A stretch of DNA of 64,000 bases from Bradyrhizobium genosp. L. GTDB taxonomy: Bacteria > Pseudomonadota > Alphaproteobacteria > Rhizobiales > Xanthobacteraceae. Positions 60,289 to 64,000 of the stretch are shown here, piece by piece. Under the pieces are notes generated by a model. It had not been told where the DNA came from. It made no database searches and was given only the letters and a program-made list of their open reading frames with translations. Within the stretch, counting starts at the first letter, position 1. Every line of letters starts with the position of its first letter. The translations under genes were made by a program, and so were the position numbers. The stretch spans positions 744,001 through 808,000 of the forward strand of contig NZ_CP061378.1 in the NCBI RefSeq assembly GCF_015624485.1, in the 5' to 3' direction.

Positions 60289-61173
60289 TCACAGCGGCTG
60301 CGACAGCGACGCCTTCAACGTCTTGAGCAGTGCCTGCACCGCGGCCGCGTCGATGCGGCGTTCGGGAACGGCGGCCTTGACCCACAATTCCGGGATCGGA
60401 AACTCCGGTAGCACCGGCCGCAACGCGCCCTCGCGCAGCGCATCCGCAATCAGATAATGCGAGAGCAGCGCGATGCCGTTGCCGGCGATCGCGCTTTGTG
60501 TCAGCACGCGACCCTCGTTCGACGAAAGATAAGGCCGCACCTGGACATTGATACGGCCGCGCGGTCCCTCGAACGGCCACTCGGGCCCGGTCGGCAGGAA
60601 GCTGAGGCAGCGATGATCGACCAGGTCGCGCGGATGTTTCGGCGTGCCATGCTTCTTTAGATACGCGGGTGAAGCGCACACCAGCCTCGGCAATTGGCAC
60701 AGCGGCTCGTCGACCACCCCGCCGAAGGAATGCGGGAAGGCGCCGATCGCGATATCGAATCCTTCGGTCACCGGATCGACCGGACGGTCGATCATCACGA
60801 TCTCGAGCTTCACGCTGGTGTTCTGCTTCTGGAAGCTGGTGAAGGCATCGGCGAGCCGCGCCACGGTCAGCGACGTCGGCGCCTTGACGCGCAGATGATC
60901 GGTGAGGTCGCGCTGCTTCTCGCCCATCCGCGACAGGAGATCGCCGACGTCGGCAACGACGCCGCGTGCGCGATGCACATATTGCTGCCCGGCCTCGGTT
61001 AGCCGCAATTGCCGGGTCGAACGATGGAACAGCGCGGTGCCGATGCGCTGCTCGAGCTGGGTGACGCGCTTTGCCACCACTGACGTTGCGATGTTGAGCT
61101 TGCGCGCAGCCGCGGAGAAACCGCCGGCGTCGGCGGTGGCGAGGAAGGCTTCGAGGTTGACCAGCGTGTCCAT
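60289..61173 (-). CDS. LysR family transcriptional regulator
   Basis: 294 residues. N-terminal wHTH: LVNLEAFLATADAGGFSAAA, then RKLNIATSVVAKRVTQLEQR and IGTALFHRSTRQLRLTEAGQ. The C-terminal substrate-binding domain (residues 90-290) has the usual two-lobe pattern (VDHRCLSFLPTGPEWPFEGP). The start codon is preceded by a duplicated GAGAAGGCAC ribosome-binding site. It is divergent from the FAD oxidoreductase/ABC-transporter operon, its likely target. Confidence 0.9.
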   Translation of the reverse strand: MDTLVNLEAFLATADAGGFSAAARKLNIATSVVAKRVTQLEQRIGTALFHRSTRQLRLTEAGQQYVHRARGVVADVGDLLSRMGEKQRDLTDHLRVKAPTSLTVARLADAFTSFQKQNTSVKLEIVMIDRPVDPVTEGFDIAIGAFPHSFGGVVDEPLCQLPRLVCASPAYLKKHGTPKHPRDLVDHRCLSFLPTGPEWPFEGPRGRINVQVRPYLSSNEGRVLTQSAIAGNGIALLSHYLIADALREGALRPVLPEFPIPELWVKAAVPERRIDAAAVQALLKTLKASLSQPL

Positions 61174-61203
61174 GTGCCTTCTCGAAGTGTGCCTTCTCGA
61201 AGT
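61174..61203 (-). repeat. Perfect 15-bp tandem duplication carrying the LysR ribosome-binding site
   Basis: GTGCCTTCTCGAAGT occurs twice in tandem (61174-61188 and 61189-61203). Read on the minus strand each unit ends GAGAAGGCAC, so the LysR gene has two identical Shine-Dalgarno-like elements, the nearer one directly before its ATG. Confidence 0.85.
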
Positions 61204-61231
61204 CTATCTTTCTCGATTCGCGAAAGCTGAT

Positions 61232-61244
61232 ACCATAATTTGGT
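61232..61244. promoter_or_regulatory. Candidate LysR-regulator site
   Basis: ACCA-TAATT-TGGT, a short inverted repeat with an A/T-rich centre between the divergent LysR and FAD oxidoreductase genes, fits the general shape of LysR-type boxes. An imperfect CTTTCTCG/CGCGAAAG pair lies just beside it (61208-61226). Confidence 0.4.
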
Positions 61245-61307
61245 GGATTGTACTGCAATCCGCATCAATTCATAGTCGGCCCAACCAATTTACCCAGGGC
61301 GGAAGCG

Positions 61308-62669
61308 ATGCGAGCGAGCACGATCGAAGAACCGGCGCGGCAGGTCCCGATCTACGGCGAATACGACGTGGTGGTGCTCGGCGGCGGGCCGGCCGGGATC
61401 ACGGCGGCGGTGGCCGCGGCGCGCGCGGGACGGCGAACGCTGCTGATCGAGCGTTACGGATTCCTCGGCGGCATGGGCACCGCGGCAGGCGTCACCAATT
61501 TCTGCGGTCTGCACGCCAACATCTTCGGCGAGATGCACCGGGTGGTGCAGGGCATCGCCTCCGACCTGCTTGATCGGATCGATCGGCTCGGCGGGCTCAA
61601 CGCCCCGCATCTGATCCTCGGCAAGATCCTGGCGCAGGCCTATGACACCGCGGCCTACAAGATCGCCGCGGACGATCTGCTCGCCCATCACAAGGTCGAC
61701 ATTCTCTTTCATGCGCTCGGTGCCGGCGTCGTGATGGACGGCGCGCGCATCCGCGCGCTGACGTTGGAGACCAAGGCCGGTCGCCAGGCGGTCGTGGCCG
61801 GCATCTTCATCGATTGCTCCGGCGACGGCGATCTCGCGGTGTGGGCCGGTGCGCCCTATGAAGTAGGCGACAATGAAGGCGGCATGCTCTATCCCTCGAT
61901 GATGTTCCGCCTCAACGGCATCGATCCGGCCAAGGCAGGCGATGCGTGGCGGACGATCCCGGAGCGGATGGCGGAGGCCGAGGCCAAAGGCACGCACAAA
62001 TTTCCGCGCAAATCCGCGATCGTGCGGCCGCAGAAATCGCAGATCGAATGGCGGGTGAATTTCACGCAGGTGACGCGCCGCGACGGTGGTGCGATCTCCG
62101 GCATCGACCCCGATGACATGACGCGCGGCGAGATCGAGGGCCGCCGCCAGGCGGTCGAGGCCTTTGCGTTCCTGCGCACGCTGCCGGGCTTCGAAAACTC
62201 CTACATCGTCGATCTGCCGCCGCAGCTCGGCATCCGCGAGACGCGGCGGGTGATCGGCGGCTATATGCTGTCGGGCGATGACGTGCTCGGCTGCGCCTCG
62301 TTCGAGGACTCGATCGGCGTCAATGGCTGGCCGAAGGAATCGCACGTGCCCGGCGACGTGATCTTCGAGTTTCCGCCGATCCCGGAGAGCCGCGGCTACA
62401 ACGAATTGCCGTACCGCATGCTGGTACCTGATGGCGTCGACAATCTCTTGGTCGCGGGCCGCTGCGCCTCGATGACCCATGAGGGACAATCGGCGGCGCG
62501 CGTCTCCGGCGCCTGCTTCGTGATGGGTGAAGCGGCGGGAACTGCCGCCGCTCTAGCACTTTCTGGCAATACGATTCCGCGCGACATTTCCGTCGAAAAG
62601 TTGCAACAACAGCTCGGCAAACAGGGCGCGTTCATCGGCCGCGATCAGGCCGTGCCCCAGGGACTTTAA
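61308..62669 (+). CDS. FAD-dependent oxidoreductase (FAD_oxidored family)
   Basis: 453 residues from ATG 61308 (AGGGCGGAAGCG upstream); an earlier Met at 61248 lies in the operator region. Rossmann motif YDVVVLGGGPAGITAAVAAA, then RAGRRTLLIERYGFLGGMGT, FAD-contact segment FIDCSGDGDLAVWAGAPYEV and the C-terminal NLLVAGRCASMTHEGQSAAR. It is the FAD_oxidored (PF12831) type, often linked to ABC transporters for sulfonates or aromatic acids. It is followed after 13 bases by a NitT/TauT-type binding protein. Confidence 0.88.
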   Translation: MRASTIEEPARQVPIYGEYDVVVLGGGPAGITAAVAAARAGRRTLLIERYGFLGGMGTAAGVTNFCGLHANIFGEMHRVVQGIASDLLDRIDRLGGLNAPHLILGKILAQAYDTAAYKIAADDLLAHHKVDILFHALGAGVVMDGARIRALTLETKAGRQAVVAGIFIDCSGDGDLAVWAGAPYEVGDNEGGMLYPSMMFRLNGIDPAKAGDAWRTIPERMAEAEAKGTHKFPRKSAIVRPQKSQIEWRVNFTQVTRRDGGAISGIDPDDMTRGEIEGRRQAVEAFAFLRTLPGFENSYIVDLPPQLGIRETRRVIGGYMLSGDDVLGCASFEDSIGVNGWPKESHVPGDVIFEFPPIPESRGYNELPYRMLVPDGVDNLLVAGRCASMTHEGQSAARVSGACFVMGEAAGTAAALALSGNTIPRDISVEKLQQQLGKQGAFIGRDQAVPQGL

Positions 62670-62682
62670 GCGGAGGACGGCA

Positions 62683-63687
62683 ATGAAGGGTTGGGCGCGA
62701 TTCGCACTCGCGGGTCTGCTTGTCTGGGCCGCGAGCAGCATCGCGCAGGCCGACGGTCTTCTGAAGGCCAGGATCGGCGTGCTGCGGCTGTCCTCCTCGG
62801 CGCCGGTGTTCATCGCGCAGGACAAGGGCTATTTCCGCGACGCCGGCCTCGACGTCGAACTGAAATTCTTCGACGCGGCGCAGCCGATCGCGGTTGCCAC
62901 CACTGCGGGCGATGTCGATTTCGGCATCACCGCGTTCACCGCGGGTCTCTACAATCTCGCCGGCAAGGGCACGCTGAAGGTAATCGGCGGCATGAGCCGC
63001 GAGAAGGCCGGCTATCCCCTGATCGGCTATTTCGCCAGCAACAACGCCTATGCGGCCGGCCTCAAGGCGCCGAAGGATCTCGCGGGCAAGCGCGTCGCGG
63101 TGACCCAGGTCGGCTCCAGCTTCCATTATTCGCTCGGGCTGCTCGCCGACAAATACGGCTTCAAGCTCTCGGATGTGAAGATCGTGCCGCTGCAATCGCT
63201 GTCGAACGCCGCCGCCGCACTGAAGGGCGAAACCGTCGATGCCGCGCTGTTGCCGGCCTCGACGGCGCGCACGTTGATGGATTCCAACGGCGCAAAATTG
63301 TTGGGCTGGGTCGGCGACGAAACGCCCTGGCAGCTGGGCGCGATCTTTGCCTCGCCGAAGACGCTGACCAACGCGGCGCTGGTGACCAAACTGCTCACCG
63401 CGCTTGACCGCGCCGACCGCGAATATCACGACGTCGTCCTCGCCGCGATCAAGGACGGCGTGGTGCCGATCAACGACAAGACAAAGCCGTTGCTCGAGAT
63501 CATCGCAAAGTACACCAACCTGCCGGTGGAGCAGGTGGTCGGCAACTGCGCCTATGTCGATCCCGACGGCAAGCTCGACGTGAAGAATGTCGACAACCAG
63601 ATCAAATGGCTACAGGGGCAGGGCTTCGTCGACAAGGGCTTTGACGCGAATGCGATCGTCGCGAAGGACTATGTGAAGGCGGATTGA
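62683..63687 (+). CDS. ABC transporter substrate-binding protein, NitT/TauT (SsuA-like) type
   Basis: 334 residues. Signal peptide MKGWARFALAGLLVWAASSI to ASSIAQA-DG. The mature protein has the NMT1/SsuA pattern: IGVLRLSSSAPVFIAQDKGY, FRDAGLDVELKFFDAAQPIA, VATTAGDVDFGITAFTAGLY, LAGKRVAVTQVGSSFHYSLG. Ligands in this group include nitrate, sulfonates, aromatic acids and thiamine precursors. It is operon-linked to the FAD oxidoreductase. The matching ATPase gene starts at 63965 after a repeat element. Confidence 0.9.
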   Translation: MKGWARFALAGLLVWAASSIAQADGLLKARIGVLRLSSSAPVFIAQDKGYFRDAGLDVELKFFDAAQPIAVATTAGDVDFGITAFTAGLYNLAGKGTLKVIGGMSREKAGYPLIGYFASNNAYAAGLKAPKDLAGKRVAVTQVGSSFHYSLGLLADKYGFKLSDVKIVPLQSLSNAAAALKGETVDAALLPASTARTLMDSNGAKLLGWVGDETPWQLGAIFASPKTLTNAALVTKLLTALDRADREYHDVVLAAIKDGVVPINDKTKPLLEIIAKYTNLPVEQVVGNCAYVDPDGKLDVKNVDNQIKWLQGQGFVDKGFDANAIVAKDYVKAD

Positions 63688-63964
63688 TGTCACAGCACCA
63701 TGCGCACCACTCCGTCCCCGTCACGCTGAGAGGCGGTGAGTATATGATTTCCGATGTCGCAACATATTCGCTGTCGTCCCGGCGAAAGCCGGGACCCATA
63801 GCCACCGAAGTTCATTGTCGTGCGACGCTGGGGCCACAGCCTGCTTCAATAACTCAACCCTGTGGTTATGGGTCCCGGCTTTCGCCGGGACGACGTGGGG
63901 AAAGAGACACGCACCTTCGTCACCCTCCACAGAGTGACGGATTGAAAGCCGAAGTCGGGCTGAC
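63687..63964. other. Gap in the ABC operon holding family A repeat and a short coupled frame
   Basis: The substrate-binding stop shares a base with an ATG at 63687 (TGATG). That frame (MSQHHAHHSVPVTLRGGEYM) runs into the repeat at 63773 and looks like a truncated or non-functional remnant. No other gene is apparent before 63965. Confidence 0.45.
63773..63894. repeat. 122-bp palindromic intergenic repeat, copy 3 of family A
   Basis: Starts GTCGTCCCGGCGAAAGCCGG and ends CTTTCGCCGGGACGAC, as copy 1 at 14394-14515, with the same total length and similar middle (CATTG, GGCC-CAGC, GCTTCAA segments align by eye). It interrupts the spacing of the ABC-transporter operon. Confidence 0.88.
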
Positions 63965-64000
63965 ATGGACCTGATCGCCGACCACATCTCCCATCGCTTC
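63965..64000 (+). CDS. ABC transporter ATP-binding protein, N-terminus only (runs off the window)
   Basis: ATG 63965 begins MDLIADHISHRF, which looks like the N-terminal strand of NitT/TauT-type ATPases. Its position after the SsuA-like binding protein supports this. Only 12 codons are inside the window, so the call rests mainly on context. Confidence 0.55.
   Translation, partial: MDLIADHISHRF

Overview
This is a high-GC alphaproteobacterial chromosomal segment, most likely Bradyrhizobium or a close relative in Nitrobacteraceae. The evidence is codon use rich in G/C third positions, a cyoABCD-SURF1-RegB/RegA operon, abundant acyl-CoA and enoyl-CoA catabolic genes with ABC and MHS transporters, and several short palindromic intergenic repeat families of the kind common in Bradyrhizobium and Rhodopseudomonas. 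The genus is inferred from recall of these families; no database was searched. No phage, transposase, integrase or CRISPR array was seen.

Layout. 1-4731: the end of a CarD-type regulator with a clean terminator, an MFS exporter, then an MHS symporter divergent from a GntR(FCD) regulator that overlaps a HAD hydrolase. 4771-11876 (minus): cyoA, cyoB, cyoC, cyoD, SURF1, then a RegB-like kinase and RegA-like regulator, i.e. a bo3-type quinol oxidase in line with a redox two-component system. 12048-17000: a second MHS-type transporter, an outer-membrane-like protein, an M48 protease with a LysM-like tail, and an SNase-fold protein with altered active-site residues. 17283-22331: a 1682-residue repeat protein with six tandem modules of about 112 residues, probably exported without a Sec signal. 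22490-29637: a LivK-type binding protein, enoyl-CoA hydratase/isomerase, VOC protein, a minus-strand operon of two acyl-CoA dehydrogenases plus a crotonase, and an SDR. 29737-33266: small membrane and secreted proteins and a ketopantoate-reductase-like enzyme. 33481-37009: a LuxR-type regulator, then a TetR regulator divergent from a Baeyer-Villiger monooxygenase (an EthR/EthA-like pair).

37120-45922: tRNA-Arg(CCT), a class V aminotransferase in an operon with an FbpABC-type ABC transporter, DUF485/ActP acetate symporter, fumarylacetoacetase and a possible 50-residue membrane peptide. 45928-50914: AraC regulator divergent from crotonase plus CaiB/BaiF CoA-transferase, a TPR protein and an unidentified protein. 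51236-56213: aspartate ammonia-lyase, a berberine-bridge-type flavoenzyme, and a convergent di-heme cytochrome of the RoxA/MauG kind. 56459-64000: alpha/beta hydrolase, SDR plus ketopantoate-reductase-like operon, a divergent LiuC-like hydratase with an unusual triple 21-bp palindromic repeat between them, a small secreted protein, LysR regulator, FAD oxidoreductase and the start of a NitT/TauT-type ABC transporter.

The gene content describes a metabolically versatile soil heterotroph. Most genes belong to known families. The most interesting signals are regulatory DNA (triple 21-bp repeat, nested palindromes at the ethA-like promoter, the cyoA-upstream palindrome), the repeat protein, and several enzymes whose catalytic positions depart from the family norm. 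I did not find a convincing wholly new multi-gene system.
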